Position numbers and translations under genes: made by a program. The notes under the pieces were generated by a model. The model was not told the origin of the DNA and did no database searches. It saw only the letters and a list, made by a program, of their open reading frames with translations. A stretch of 64,000 bases of DNA from Parastagonospora avenae f. sp. tritici 18332-5 (Eukaryota; Ascomycota; Dothideomycetes; Pleosporales; Phaeosphaeriaceae), in NCBI GenBank assembly GCA_022559985.1, contig JAFJTR010000013.1:372001-436000 (forward strand). Reading direction: 5' to 3'. Positions 19,716-30,265 of this stretch are shown here, piece by piece. Numbering within the stretch: the first letter of the stretch is position 1; each line of letters begins with the position of its first letter.

Positions 19716-22700
19716 ATGCCGCGCTCCACCACAGTATGGGCCGCTGCGCTGGTCCTGGCCAGCTTCTCCGGCTCTGGCCCTCTCCTCACCACCGCAGAGG
19801 CAATGCCCGCACCCGGGCCCCAGGAAACCCAAAACCGTCCACGATACTACTTCCCGCGACACATCAAGCGCCAGATCGTGACCAACACAACCGGACCAGC
19901 AGCGCCAACACCCCAGCTCACCTCCTCCGACTCGAGCTCCTCCAGCTCCCTTGAATCGCGCAAGTTCGATCTCACTTCGGCGTTGAGCCAGCTCTTCTCC
20001 GAGTCCAAAATCGACAGCGCCTCCAGCTCCTCGAACAGCATCTTTGATACTACGAGCGAACCTGACCGACCCACCACCGTGACCTCCACCCGCGAGATCA
20101 TCATGACACCCGTACCAATCCCAGCACCAGACCGAAGCGAATTCTTCCCCGGAACTGGTAACTTGAGCCCGTCTCCTGCACCTGTCGTTTCGACTCCAGA
20201 AGAGCAACTCCCATCTTCGGCGCCGCAGTCCCCGCCCCAGGAGCCTGAGAGCCAGACTCCCGAGTCGTCGCCTCAGCCAGCGCCAGTGCAGTCTTCAAGT
20301 GCCGCCGGCAACTTGCTCAATCCCATTCTTGGCCCTACTGGTCTGCTTCCAGGCATCATAATCCCAGCATCGTCGTCATCTTCATCGGTTGCAAGCTCCA
20401 CAGCTGCGCCTTCGAGCACTGTCGCAGAGGCTTCTACGCAGTCGACCGCCTCGGCTAGCTCTGCTGGTGGACTTCTTGAGTCACTGCTCGCACCTGTAGT
20501 CGGCCCCACAGGCGGCTCTGTAACTCCTTTGATTCCTTTGCCAACTCCAGCCGCTCCGGTCTCTTCTGGCCAGTCTGCTGGATCCACCGGCTCTGCTCCT
20601 GAAGTTGTGATACCTCCCACCTCGACGCCTGCTTCTACACCTCAGCCATCGGCACCTGCTGGATCTAGCTTCCAAGGACCGTTCATCGTTCCCGGATCAA
20701 CCGGAGGAGCCATCCCCTCATCCGTGATTCAGCCAACTACTTCTCAGGGACTGGTGGGTGGTCTGCTCTCGTCTGTCCTGGACCCCGTAATTGGCTCGAC
20801 TGGAGCACCCGTTCCTTCATCTGTGATTCAGCCAACTACTTCTCAGGGCCCCGTTGGTGGTCTTCTCTCATCGGTTCTCGACCCGGTAGTTGGCTCAACA
20901 GGCCTTCTCCCTACCAGTGGTCTGTTGCAGCCCACCCCCGCTCCTGCATCGCCATCCAGCCAGCTGCCTTCGTCAGTTCAAGCATCTTCTGGTGGAATCG
21001 TCGTGGGTATTACGACAGCTCTCGGAACTGGCGCACCGGTACTGAGTGCTTCAAGCCCCGTGTTGAGCTCTGGTGCTATCCCGACTTCTGAGGCTGTTGC
21101 ATCCTCTGGACTTCTCAACCTGCCCTCTGTCTTATCTTCGCTCGTCTCCGAGGTCTCTGGAGTTCTGCCTTCAGGAACGGCTGGACCAACCGCGCCTATT
21201 TCGCCTTCTCCGACTGCAGCACCATCAGGCGTTCTGCCACCTCTGGTCTCCTCGTTGGTCTCCGATGTTTCTAGCCTATTGTCTGGCGTTCCAGGATCTG
21301 TCCTTCCTAGCATTGTGTCGAGCTTGGTTTCTGAGCTCCCCACCGGCACTGCATCTGCTCCTCTGCCGCCTGCGAGCAGCCTTGCATCAAGCATTGCGTC
21401 CGAGGTTTCGTCTGGTCTACTTCCGTCCGGAGTGCTTCCCACCGGCATCTCGAGCCTCCTTCCGTCCGGTGTTTTGCCTACTGGTTCTTCGAGCCTCATT
21501 CCATCCGGTGTGCTTCCTACAGCTTCCTCGGGTCTTCTTCCCACAGGATCTGGCAGTGTACCGACACCCTCAGAGACCGCTAGCCTTACCCTGCCGATTC
21601 CCAGCGAGACTCCCACACTCACAAGCACTGATGTCTCCTCTGGCTTGACACCACCCGCTGCCAGCCAAAGCTCATCTGGTATCCTCCCTTCAGGCTCAGG
21701 CATCGCGGGATCAGGTGTTTCGTCTGCTCCCGCCGTGACTTCGGCTCCCGTTCAATCGAGCAGCGTACCCGCTTCCGAAGGCCCTGCATCTAGCAGTGCA
21801 GCCATTGTCCCACCCAGCTCTGGAAACGCCACGCTCTCGGAGACCCCTACGTTTGTGCTTCCAACAAGTGGCTACGAGACCGCTTCTCCTTCTGCTTCTG
21901 CTTCTGCCACCCAGACTCAGGTCATCACCAGCAAGCCCGCTCCAGTCCAATCTCAAAAGCCAACTGGAACCGACAGCGCTACCAGCATGCTTGTTGGCAC
22001 GAGCATCATTCGAGAGTCCACTTCCAATGCCACGCCTACCCCAACCTCCAGCGGAATCCCCTCGTCTTTGCCCAAGATGATTGCTCCCCCTGAAGGCGTG
22101 CCCACTGAATATCCCGCCAACAGCTTCATGGGACAGGTGTGCTTCAAGTGGCCGCTCAACTACCCATTCGTGTCTGCCAACGACGGTGGAAGCCAAATCT
22201 TCCACTACTTGCCAAAGGCTATTGCTGACGGTCTCAACATCACTCAGGGTGAGGTCCGCAACATTGGTCTCAGGCCTCTTGACACCACCGCCTACCAAGG
22301 CTTCATTACCACACTGGCTTTGTTTACTATCCCCTCCGATCTTCAGGGCAAGCTTCAAGCTCAGCTTCGCAACCCTGCTGATGTTTTCTGGCACAACAAG
22401 GACTCCACGGTCAACGACCTCACCAGCTTGATCAACACCGCCTGTCCTCTGCCTGCTGGCAAACTCCCCGGCGATAATTCGAGTCCCAACCAAGTCGGTG
22501 GTGGCGGTCCATCTACAGCTGACAATGGAGGTGATGGTGATGGCGGCGCCCTTGGTGGCGATGCCAACGCAAGCCGTCCGATCAACGCCTCCGCTGCCGG
22601 TATTGCTACCGGTGCCATCGTTGGTGCCATCGCTTACGGTGCCGCCATGTTCTTCGTCGCCCGCCGTTACAGGAACAAGCGCGTCGCTCATCAGCGCTCC

Positions 22701-22904
22701 AGCTCCGTGCCCAGCACTGGAAGCCGTATGACCTATGGCTCCATCCCTGGCGGTGCTGCTGCTTGGATGCACGGCGCACGCAACGGACGAATAACGCCTG
22801 GCAGTCGAGGCAGCCATGGTAGTGCAAGCAGCCAAGGGCCCAGCGTTCGCACCCAGCAGATTTCGGCACCTGTCATGGCCGAGAACTCTCTTGGCTGGAA
22901 CTGA
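19716..22904 (+). CDS. MSB2: Signalling mucin Msb2
   Basis: A single exon of 1062 codons. The order is: signal peptide (about 1-29, ending TTAEA); a Ser/Thr/Pro-rich mucin region of about 740 residues with imperfect repeats; a folded extracellular domain (about 783-905) containing LPKMIAPPEGVPTEYP, LNYPFVSANDGGSQIFHYLP and GFITTLALFTIPSDLQ; a Gly/Asp-rich stem; one membrane helix (ATGAIVGAIAYGAAMFFVA, about 965-983); and a basic cytoplasmic tail of about 75 residues. The YPFV...IFxYLP...TLALxxIPSDL block is characteristic of fungal Msb2. Msb2 is known to act with Sho1 upstream of Cdc42 and the Fus3/Kss1-type MAP kinase, sensing surfaces, and is needed for appressorium formation in several plant pathogens. 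Glycosylation is expected from composition. It has no introns in the coding region. Confidence 0.85.
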   Translation: MPRSTTVWAAALVLASFSGSGPLLTTAEAMPAPGPQETQNRPRYYFPRHIKRQIVTNTTGPAAPTPQLTSSDSSSSSSLESRKFDLTSALSQLFSESKIDSASSSSNSIFDTTSEPDRPTTVTSTREIIMTPVPIPAPDRSEFFPGTGNLSPSPAPVVSTPEEQLPSSAPQSPPQEPESQTPESSPQPAPVQSSSAAGNLLNPILGPTGLLPGIIIPASSSSSSVASSTAAPSSTVAEASTQSTASASSAGGLLESLLAPVVGPTGGSVTPLIPLPTPAAPVSSGQSAGSTGSAPEVVIPPTSTPASTPQPSAPAGSSFQGPFIVPGSTGGAIPSSVIQPTTSQGLVGGLLSSVLDPVIGSTGAPVPSSVIQPTTSQGPVGGLLSSVLDPVVGSTGLLPTSGLLQPTPAPASPSSQLPSSVQASSGGIVVGITTALGTGAPVLSASSPVLSSGAIPTSEAVASSGLLNLPSVLSSLVSEVSGVLPSGTAGPTAPISPSPTAAPSGVLPPLVSSLVSDVSSLLSGVPGSVLPSIVSSLVSELPTGTASAPLPPASSLASSIASEVSSGLLPSGVLPTGISSLLPSGVLPTGSSSLIPSGVLPTASSGLLPTGSGSVPTPSETASLTLPIPSETPTLTSTDVSSGLTPPAASQSSSGILPSGSGIAGSGVSSAPAVTSAPVQSSSVPASEGPASSSAAIVPPSSGNATLSETPTFVLPTSGYETASPSASASATQTQVITSKPAPVQSQKPTGTDSATSMLVGTSIIRESTSNATPTPTSSGIPSSLPKMIAPPEGVPTEYPANSFMGQVCFKWPLNYPFVSANDGGSQIFHYLPKAIADGLNITQGEVRNIGLRPLDTTAYQGFITTLALFTIPSDLQGKLQAQLRNPADVFWHNKDSTVNDLTSLINTACPLPAGKLPGDNSSPNQVGGGGPSTADNGGDGDGGALGGDANASRPINASAAGIATGAIVGAIAYGAAMFFVARRYRNKRVAHQRSSSVPSTGSRMTYGSIPGGAAAWMHGARNGRITPGSRGSHGSASSQGPSVRTQQISAPVMAENSLGWN
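20693..20930 (+). repeat. Internal tandem repeat in MSB2 mucin region
   Basis: Two near-identical units of about 120 bp, each encoding PSSVIQPTTSQG then VGGLLSSVLDPV and GSTG. A third partial LLxPVVGxTG motif lies earlier in the gene and short SGVLPTG repeats lie later (about 21420-21540). Such repeats often vary in number between strains. Confidence 0.8.
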
Positions 22905-23793
22905 TTGCCTACACGAATCGACCGCCCTAAACGAATCACTGTACCATATTCTGGACGCAGGAAGGCTCGCGACCTCGATTGAGGCGCCCGACTTCTTATG
23001 TATATTCACGACGTCCCTGCTTTTTCAGCACACCTGGATTTTTTCGCCATTTACCTGTTGCAACCGACCTCGTCTATGCTAGCATACTGCATCTAGCCAT
23101 ATCTCCCATCTTGTCGACTCGCACTACCTTTCCAACACTCTCCTTAACATCAAACACATAAACCTACTATTTATTCTTTAACATTTGTTTGTATTATTTC
23201 ACTTCTAAGATACCAGTCTATGTCTGTGGTTACAGCTAGACCGCTTTTTTCTCTTGTTGATCTATCAGGATCGGATTGGGTCATCTACTATGGTGCATGT
23301 GAAGATGACGGAGGCTTGTGGTCTAACTCGGTATTTATTGCAAGCTGTGGGCCTAGTATGTAGACGCAGCTGGGGGATGTTGTGGGGAGGTCATGTTCCG
23401 AGTATATAGGTGTTGTAGGAGCGGAATTGAAAAAGTTTACAATATCTGACTGTCATGCATTCAAAGTGATTTCTATGATGCTGAGAGGCCCCTTGTGTAA
23501 ATAATTTCCTTGCGATTACCGACTTGTATTTCGAGAATGGACACCTCTGTTGAAGATGATCAATGTTGCGCTAATATCTTGGCGAGCGTAGCTTGAGCCC
23601 ACCTGTCGCGACAGACAGCGGAGTCTCAAGAAGTTCAGCATACTATACCGTCGCCAATTCTCGCTCTTAGGGCTTTTCACCTGCGCTTTCCAGGCTCGTA
23701 TTTACTGAGAGTCTTCGGCGATTGCCCACGCGATCCTAAACTGGCTACATAAAGCCACGTTCCTCGAATCACCCCCACACTCGAGCCTACACC
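22905..23793. other. Intergenic between MSB2 and SEC27
   Basis: Convergence of the MSB2 3' end with the SEC27 promoter. No ATG-started frame worth calling and no RNA gene seen. Confidence 0.45.
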
Positions 23794-26700
23794 ATGCGTC
23801 TAGACGTAAAGGTACGGCATAGCAGGCAGTGCAATAATCGCGAATCGTGGCCATTGGCTAACTAAGTTTGATCAACAGAGGCAGCTTTTTGCGCGGTCGG
23901 AGAGGGTCAAAGGTAAAGTACTCCAACCGCATTCTTGAAGCGCTTCACTAACAATTTACAGGAATCGGTAGGAATCACTTATTCATAGCTGTCAGCCAGT
24001 ACTAATGCACCGAAAGACTTTCACCCGACTGAGCCATGGATCCTCACGACCTTATATAGCGGTATGCATAACCGCCGACAACGATACTGGCAGAATACTG
24101 ACAGCGGCAGGACACGTCCACATTTGGTCGTACATCACCCAGTCGATCGTCAAGACATTCGAACTCACCGACGTGCCCGTCCGCGCCGGTCGCTTCATTG
24201 CAAGGAAGAATTGGATAGTCGCAGGTCGGATACACCCTCTTGTTGCTTGAGGCGAGCAATGGTTGACGTGGCATATTTAGGCTCCGATGACTTCCAATTG
24301 CGCGTATACAACTACAACACCTCGGAGAAGGTCACATCCTTCGAGGCGCATCCAGACTACATTCGCGCCATCGCTGTGCACCCAACACAGTCCTTCGTCC
24401 TGACCGCCAGTGTGGGTAGTCTCGCAAGTAGGACACGGAACTTGGCTGATGAAGACAGGATGACATGACAATCAAGCTGTGGGATTGGGACAAGTCATGG
24501 AAATGTACGGGCTCATGCTACTGTGGTGGTGATAGCAGGCGCGCTGACAATCGCTAGGTGTACAAGAATTCGCTGGCCACCAGCACTACGTTATGGGCAT
24601 CGCCATAAACCCCAAGGACCCCAACACATTCGCCTCAGCCTGTCTCGACAGGACCGTCAAGATCTGGTCGCTCGGCAGCTCGACGCCCAACTACACCCTC
24701 GAGGCGCATGAGACGAAGGGAGTCAATTTCATTGACTACTATCCTCAATCCGACAAGCCGTACCTCCTCACAACCTCCGATGACCGCACGGTCAAGGTCT
24801 GGGACTACACCACCAAGGCCCTGATTGCAACCCTCGAGGGCCACACATCAAACGTCAGCTTCGCCGTATACCATCCCGAGCTGCCCGTCATAATTTCAGG
24901 GTCTGAGGATGGCACAATCAAGATCTGGCACTCGTCAACATACCGGTTAGAGCAGTCGCTCAACTATGGCTTGGAGCGTGCGTGGTGTGTCGCCAACCAG
25001 AAGGGCAAGAACGGTATTGCGCTTGGTTTCGATGACGGCGCAGTTGTCATTACCATGGGTCGCGAAGAGCCAGCTGTCAGCATGGACGCTGGCGGCAAGG
25101 TGCTCTGGGCGAGGCACAACGAGATTCTCACCTCGGTCATCAAGGGAAGCGATCAGCTGAAGGATGCTGAGCGGCTCACACTTCCTTCCAAGGATCTGGG
25201 CTCGACCGAGATTTACCCGCAATCTCTCCTCCACTCTCCAAACGGACGTTTCGTTGCTGTATGCGGTGATGGCGAATACATCATCTACACAGCGCTAGCG
25301 CTCCGCAATCAGGCTTTCGGCTCGGCTCTAGACTTCTGTTGGGCATCTAAAGAGCACGACAAGGACTACGCGATCCGGGAATCATCAACCAGTGTCAAGA
25401 TCTTCCGCAACTTCAAGGAGAGGAGTGTCCTCAACGTTGGCTTCTCTGCCGATGGTCTAAGCGGTGGCGTTCTTCTTGGTGTGAAGGGCCAGGGCGGCAT
25501 CGGCCTTTTTGACTGGGACAGCGGTGCCCTGGTCCGCCGGATAGAAGTCGAGCCAAAGAGCGTCTTCTGGTCCGAGAGCGGCGAGCTTGTCACTTTGGCG
25601 ACCGAAGACACATTCTACGTTCTGCGGTACTCAAGAGAAGCTTATCTCGAGGCTGTGCAGAATGGCGAAGTTGATGAGGACGGCGCCGAGGCCGCTTTCG
25701 AAGTTGTTTGTGACATCAATGAGAGGTACGTCTATATTCACAGATGGCGCGTATCGAAGCTAACGAAAAGATAGCGTACGGACCGGTTGCTGGGTTGGTG
25801 ATTGCTTCATCTACACCAACAGCACTAACCGCCTGAACTACCTAGTTGGTGACCAAACCTACACAATTTCTCACTTCGACTCCCCCCACTACGTCCTCGG
25901 CTACCTTCCTCGCGACTCTCGTATCTACATTGCCGACAAGGACGTCAATGTTGTTTCCTTCGCTCTCTCCTTGGCAGTTGTCGAGTACCAAACGCTTATC
26001 CTCCGTGGCGATCTGGAATCCGCGGACGAGCTTTTGCCAACAGTACCAAAGGACCAGAACAACAAGATCGCTCGCTTCCTTGAGGGTCAAGGATACAAGG
26101 AGAAGGCGCTTGAAGTCGCAACAGACCCCGAGCATCGCTTCGACCTTGCCCTGTCTCTTGGCGAATTGCAAACAGCAGTCAGCATCGCCCGCGAGCAAGA
26201 CACCGAGCACAAGTGGAAGACGGTCGGCGATACCGCTCTTGCAGCATGGGACATCAAGTTGGCGCAAGAATGTTTCGTCAAAGCAAAGGACCTGGGATCT
26301 CTCCTCCTCCTCTACAGCGCCACGTCTGACCAGGCCGGTCTGCGCGAACTAGCCTCGCTAGCCGAGAACGCCGCAAGCAACAACGTCGCCTTCTCCGCCC
26401 TCTGGCAAGTCGGCGACATCGCCGCCTGCACCGACCTCCTTGTCAAGACCAACCGCTTCGCCGAAGCCGTCCTTTTTGCGCAAACGTACAAGCCTAGCAC
26501 CGCCCCCGCACTCGTTAAGCAGTGGAAAGAGAGCCTCGAGAAGGAGAACAAGGCCAAGGTTGCAAGGTTGTTGGGCTCGCCGCCAGCTGATAGCGAGGGT
26601 GACGGTGAGATGTTCCCCGAGTGGGAGGAGTATCTTAGGCTGGAGAGAGAAGGTGGGACTGTTGAGGACTTGTTGATTCAGGAGGATGAGGGCGAGGCGG

Positions 26701-26801
26701 AAGATGCGGCAGAGGAGGTTGTTGAGGAGGATGGGGAGGAGGAAGAAGATGATGAGGAGGATGAAGATGATGATGACGAGGAGGAGGATGATGAGGAGTA
26801 G
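23794..26801 (+). CDS. SEC27: Coatomer beta'-COP subunit Sec27
   Basis: Nine exons: 23794-23811, 23879-23912, 23962-23967, 24017-24061, 24111-24224, 24281-24411, 24459-24504, 24558-25725 and 25775-26801, giving 862 residues. The joined start reads MRLDVKRQLFARSERVKGID then FHPTEPWILTTLYSGHVHIW, which matches beta'-COP and supports the 6-nt third exon. WD40 repeats fill residues 1 to about 300 (IWS, VWDY and IKIWHSS blade ends), a second propeller follows, then an alpha-solenoid (about 600-800), and the tail is a run of Glu and Asp of about 60 residues. Beta'-COP is known to form the COPI cage and bind KKxx cargo tails for Golgi-to-ER return. Length is normal. Eight introns make it the most fragmented gene in the window. 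Confidence 0.93.
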
Positions 26802-27077
26802 ATGTATGCGGTCTAATGAAAAACGAACTTGGCATGCTATTGGCGAGTATGAGTAGCAAAACGAAATCAGATTCTATGTTATATCATGTGGGGACTTGTG
26901 CGAATTCAAGCGTAAACATGCGTGCCACTGTTCTCTACTTCGAGCAAAATAACCTGGGATTTTTCACGCCGTGAAGCCCTGATTATTCACATGTCTCAAA
27001 AACACTGCCTGCACGACGTATGAATCATCGTATTGAGCAGGCCTCCATGACCAAGCCTTCGTACTCGTCAAACTCAT
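26802..27077. other. SEC27 3' flank
   Basis: No gene seen; leads into the second micro-ORF cluster. Confidence 0.4.
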
Positions 27078-27134
27078 CTACTCCATAGCGTCTCTGATTA
27101 ACCACTTTGGAAGACACAGCGCACGGAAACACAT
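27078..27134 (-). CDS. Cluster-2 micro-ORF, 18 residues
   Basis: Starts MCFRALCLPKWLIRDAME then TAG, 85 nt after the TATA box at 27219-27226. Pro-Lys falls at residues 9-10, as in the array frames. Too short to judge alone; called from position and pattern. Confidence 0.22.
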   Translation of the reverse strand: MCFRALCLPKWLIRDAME

Positions 27135-27171
27135 GTCCTGTTGGTACAGCTTTTTTTTTAGATGGGAGATG

Positions 27172-27357
27172 TTAACTCAGGCGTATTGTAAAGAGAAAGA
27201 AGTAAGATTTGGGGGGGTTTATATATCCCACCCCAGCACCTACCCCAACCCAACCCCAACCCGGCCGCAAACGCAAGCACAAGCCCAAGTCAGGACATGG
27301 AATGTAGCATCGCGGCCTTTTTGGCGAGATGTTGGTTTTTCGAGGCATACAAGGCAT
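27172..27357 (-). CDS. Cluster-2 ORF, 61 residues
   Basis: Starts MPCMPRKTNISPKRPR, 85 nt after a TATATAAA element at 27442-27449. The N-terminus is strongly basic; the rest is Gly/Val/Pro-rich because it reads through a CCCAAC simple repeat and the next TATA box. Confidence 0.25.
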   Translation of the reverse strand: MPCMPRKTNISPKRPRCYIPCPDLGLCLRLRPGWGWVGVGAGVGYINPPKSYFFLFTIRLS

Positions 27358-27772
27358 AATGTCCCGACCTCGGAGTTTTTGGTTAAGAAAGAAGTTGGGT
27401 TGAGGATGTGGATGGGGGAATGAGAGTGAAGTGGCTGTGGGTTTATATACCACGCGGAAGCGAAAGAGGAAGAGGAAGTGGAAGGCCGAGCAGGACATTC
27501 AGTAAAACAACGCTGTCTTTTGGAGGTGTATTGGGTTTGGCAAGGAGCTGGACACCCGGGCTGAGTGAAGGCTGTTTTTGGTCAAAGTTGAATCTAGCAT
27601 GAGAGACTGAATGTGGAAAGAAGATGGCAGTATCGATGGAGTTTACGTATCCCAGGCGCAAGCATAATGGTTAATAAAATAATGCTGTCTTTTGCTGGCA
27701 GACAGACATAGGAAGCTCTCACGCTAGATTTTGGCATTTGCATAGGGGGAGGAGACATGCATAGCTCCCACG

Positions 27773-27988
27773 CTACTTTTTGGCGAGACCTCGTCTTTTG
27801 CGAAAGGGCGGAAAGACATGGCGACCTTTTACACTACTTTTTGGCATGTTCGAGAATTTGAACTGGCTGAAGCTACCCGAGAGGAAGAGGCACAAGACAA
27901 ATTGTCGAAATCCGCGGTTCTCGAGAGCATGTTTGCGAATGTTCTGGATTTTTTGTTCGCCGAGCAGAGCAATCGAAAAAGAGAACAT
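27773..27988 (-). CDS. Cluster-2 ORF, 71 residues, basic
   Basis: Starts MFSFSIALLGEQKIQN, and the C-terminus is strongly basic (MPKSSVKGRHVFPPFRKRRG). The start resembles MFVFLPMQKQIQ in the first array. The only TATA-like sequence about 72 nt upstream (near 28060) reads better on the other strand, so promoter support is weak. The overlapping frame at 27724-27819 (MSFRPFAKDEVSPK) is an alternative. Confidence 0.25.
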   Translation of the reverse strand: MFSFSIALLGEQKIQNIRKHALENRGFRQFVLCLFLSGSFSQFKFSNMPKSSVKGRHVFPPFRKRRGLAKK

Positions 27989-28078
27989 GCGAGTGGCGAA
28001 GGCAGTTTGGATGGGACGAGCGGAACATCGACGTAACGTGTCGCTTCTTTTGGAATGTGGTATAAAAAGGACGATTGT

Positions 28079-28204
28079 TCATGTTCGCTCACATAGTTGG
28101 AATAGGCTGCGTTTTTGTGTGTGGGGTTTCATAGGAAGATGCTTGAGATCATCCATAGATCGGAAATGCAATTTTGTGGCAGGACGGGCTGGACAGAAAG
28201 ACAT
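28079..28204 (-). CDS. Cluster-2 ORF, 41 residues
   Basis: Starts MSFCPARPATKLHFRSMDD, 80 nt after the TATA box at 28284-28290. Basic, no domain. The spacing agrees with the array rule. Confidence 0.28.
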   Translation of the reverse strand: MSFCPARPATKLHFRSMDDLKHLPMKPHTQKRSLFQLCERT

Positions 28205-28284
28205 TGCAGCTTTTTATTCAGCTTTTGGTATAAAGAACTAAGGTGTGTGGTATGTGAAGGCGTAAGACAGGTGGTGCAGATCTT

Positions 28285-28458
28285 TTATATGCTTTTGCAA
28301 GCTAGCCGGGCGGAGCATTCATGCGTTGAAAGAATGACATTTTTGGGGCAACGAGGAGCGCAGAGGACACAATCGCTCATTGAAGGGGATTTCGAAAGTG
28401 CCCAGGGGACATAGGACCGGGGTTTGGGGGTTTTGGGAGAAGAAGAGTGCACGAACAT
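28285..28458 (-). CDS. Cluster-2 ORF, 57 residues, best match to array
   Basis: Starts MFVHSSSPKTPKPRSYVPW, 83 nt after the TATA box at 28541-28548. It shares MFV with the array units at 9927, 9693, 9461 and 9237, and SPKTxxxRS with the APKTRERS of the 7769 unit. An internal Met opens DCVLCAPRCPKN, similar to MCVLCAS in the 6505 unit. The TAA stop lies inside the next unit's TATA box (28284-28290), as at 10014. No domain is recognised. Confidence 0.35.
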   Translation of the reverse strand: MFVHSSSPKTPKPRSYVPWALSKSPSMSDCVLCAPRCPKNVILSTHECSARLACKSI

Positions 28459-28560
28459 ATTCCGTGTTTTTCACATTTTTAGAATTCGGAGCGTGGTATA
28501 TTTTGAATTGGAGTGAATGAGAGAAGCTTCAGCGAGGAGGTATTTATACGCGTTTATCGC

Positions 28561-29208
28561 ATGTAGAAGGCATGTACGGTGTTTGTTCTCGCTTTCTGGA
28601 CTGATGACAAATGCGCAGTGACGTTCTTGGGGCGTGGATTTGACCGCGGGAGGGCTTAGGGATGGAGGATACTTGGCGGCATTCAGTGTATGTTCGACGT
28701 CGCGTAGATGAGTGTACGCTTGCAGTTCGGACAGCTGGCACTTCATTCACACTCACCTTAACTTGTATGAGTATCTCCCGAACGACCGATGGCTCATTCC
28801 CCTCACTTGACACACATCACACATCACTCATGGCCAGTCGCCGTTCGCCAGCTACTTATCCACTCTTCTGATACAGCAACGTAATCGTTTTCTATATGGC
28901 ACATTTGTAGTGTGTTCCTGCTGATGCCTCGAACTTGGAACAGCACAGCATAGTACAGCACAGTTGTATGACCATCCCGATCGACACCTTTGATCTTCAC
29001 ACTGCACAGCTGATGCAGCTGTCATTCGACGTCTACCGCATAAAAACTCTCTTATGAGTCTCTCTTTCTCCGTGCCAGACTTTCCACACAGAAGCACACA
29101 CACTACTCGACTCACATCTATAACTGAATCCCAGTAATTCCGTATCCAGAAACACAAAAACACACACATTTTCATACCTCAATACTTCTCCCACCCACTG
29201 AGCCCACC
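28561..29208. other. Between cluster 2 and the plus-strand small genes
   Basis: A 69-codon plus frame at 28662-28871 has an ATG but no other support. 29040-29208 is CT- and CA-rich and looks like the leader of the next gene (ATAAAAAC at about 29039). Confidence 0.35.
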
Positions 29209-29439
29209 ATGTTTCCATACCACAGCCCCAACACGCGCAGAATCTCCAATCCTGCTTTGCACGCGATAGCCAGAGCTACAGGTACGACTGCCGCAGCCGT
29301 AGCTGCGTCGAAGAGTGGTAGGACATGGACGAATAATGGCCCAACAAGTCATCCGCGACAGCTGGGACAGGAACCTCCAACCGACGGCAAAAGAGCTCGC
29401 GAGGCGAGAGGAGGCGAGGAAGGTGAAGGAGAGGTCTGA
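29209..29439 (+). CDS. Small basic disordered protein, 76 residues
   Basis: An ATG in good context (CCCACCATG). The start, MFPYHSPNTRRISN, recalls the array pattern (Met, four or five residues, Ser-Pro-x-Thr-x-Arg), here on the plus strand. The rest is Ala/Gly/Arg/Glu-rich with a charged C-terminus (KRAREARGGEEGEGEV) and looks disordered. No domain is recognised. Moderate coding support from the start context and the preceding CT-rich leader. Confidence 0.4.
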   Translation: MFPYHSPNTRRISNPALHAIARATGTTAAAVAASKSGRTWTNNGPTSHPRQLGQEPPTDGKRAREARGGEEGEGEV

Positions 29440-29833
29440 GAAATGGTAGTTGAGTAAGGAAGGGAGGGAGTTGGTGGAGAGAAGGATGTAGCGGGTGGAT
29501 GTAGCGGGTGGATGGAGAGATGTAGTTGTCTTACTTACTTCACTGCGCGAACAAAATATGTTTGCATTCAGACATTCAAGCCACCTGGGTACAAGTGTAT
29601 TCCTAATGACGCTGTACCCATCCACACCCCTCCCTTCATGACTCAAATTCAATGTGCATGGCATGTACATTTTGATTAGTCTCCTCGCTACCGTTCTTAC
29701 TGGTGTACAGACTCCGATTCATGTCACACCCAAGCAGACACCCCAAGCTCACGAGCTACTTCTCAGTTCCTCCTCCGGTACAGAAAAAACACAACGAGTG
29801 CAGCCTTCCCAATTCAGATTGAAGCAGAACGCT

Positions 29834-30217
29834 ATGGGTCGCCTCAACGACGACTCGCGTCTTTCTGGGCCCGAGCACAATGCCATTGCAAAATCCACAA
29901 ACACGACCGTCGAGAAAATGACGGCTGCAGAGAAGAACAATAGCAGTGGAAGAAAGAGTAGCAGCAAAAGTCCGAAGAGCAATCCGCAGCAACTGGACAA
30001 GAATTGCAAGAATTACAAACCTGAATTGGATTCGAAGTCAGTGAAGCGGCGTCAAAAAGAAGCTCGTGCGGTAAGTCGTGATTTGATATACTATGCGAGC
30101 CGAATTTAAAAACAGTACAATTGCTTCGAATGTAACTTGTACGATGGGATCTATGAAGTCGTTTGTTTATCTCATTCATATCGTTTGCGTCTTACTCCTT
30201 CCTCGATATTCACTTGA
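29834..30217 (+). CDS. Small Lys/Ser-rich protein, two exons
   Basis: Exons 29834-30070 and 30116-30217, with a 45-nt GTAAGT...ACAG intron that keeps the frame, give 112 residues. The protein starts MGRLNDDSRLSGPEHN, has a Lys/Ser/Asn-rich middle (GRKSSSKSPKSNPQQLDKN), a basic KSVKRRQKEARA, and then a second exon with YNCFECNLYDG, a possible metal-binding pair. An upstream in-frame ATG at 29663 would add a hydrophobic start (YILISLLATVLTG). I do not recognise it. It belongs to a run of short basic genes between 29.2 and 31.7 kb. Confidence 0.4.
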
Positions 30218-30265
30218 TTCCACTTTCAATATCTCACGCCCGTTTTCCTACCGCAAAACCCCACT

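Larger units (their letters stand above)
27078..28560 (-). repeat. Second cluster of TATA-driven micro-ORF units
   Basis: Minus-strand units built like those at 6.3-10.7 kb. TATA-like element and ATG: 28541/28458, 28284/28204, 27442/27357 and 27219/27134, spacing 80-85 nt, plus two weaker ones at about 27675/27600 and about 28060/27988. Starts read MFVHSSSPKTPKPR, MSFCPARPATK, MPCMPRKTNISPKRPR, MCFRALCLPKW, MLDSTLTKNS and MFSFSIALLGEQK. Between 27700 and 27860 a 50-60-bp subrepeat (CCAAAA(A/T)(G/C)TAG(C/T)GT) occurs three times, giving SPKSSV-like readings. Units are less regular than in the first array. Confidence 0.65.

Noticed and set aside
27228..27264. CCCAAC repeats resembling a telomere
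   Set aside because: The fungal telomere unit is CCCTAA/TTAGGG. This is a short imperfect simple repeat inside a unit of cluster 2.
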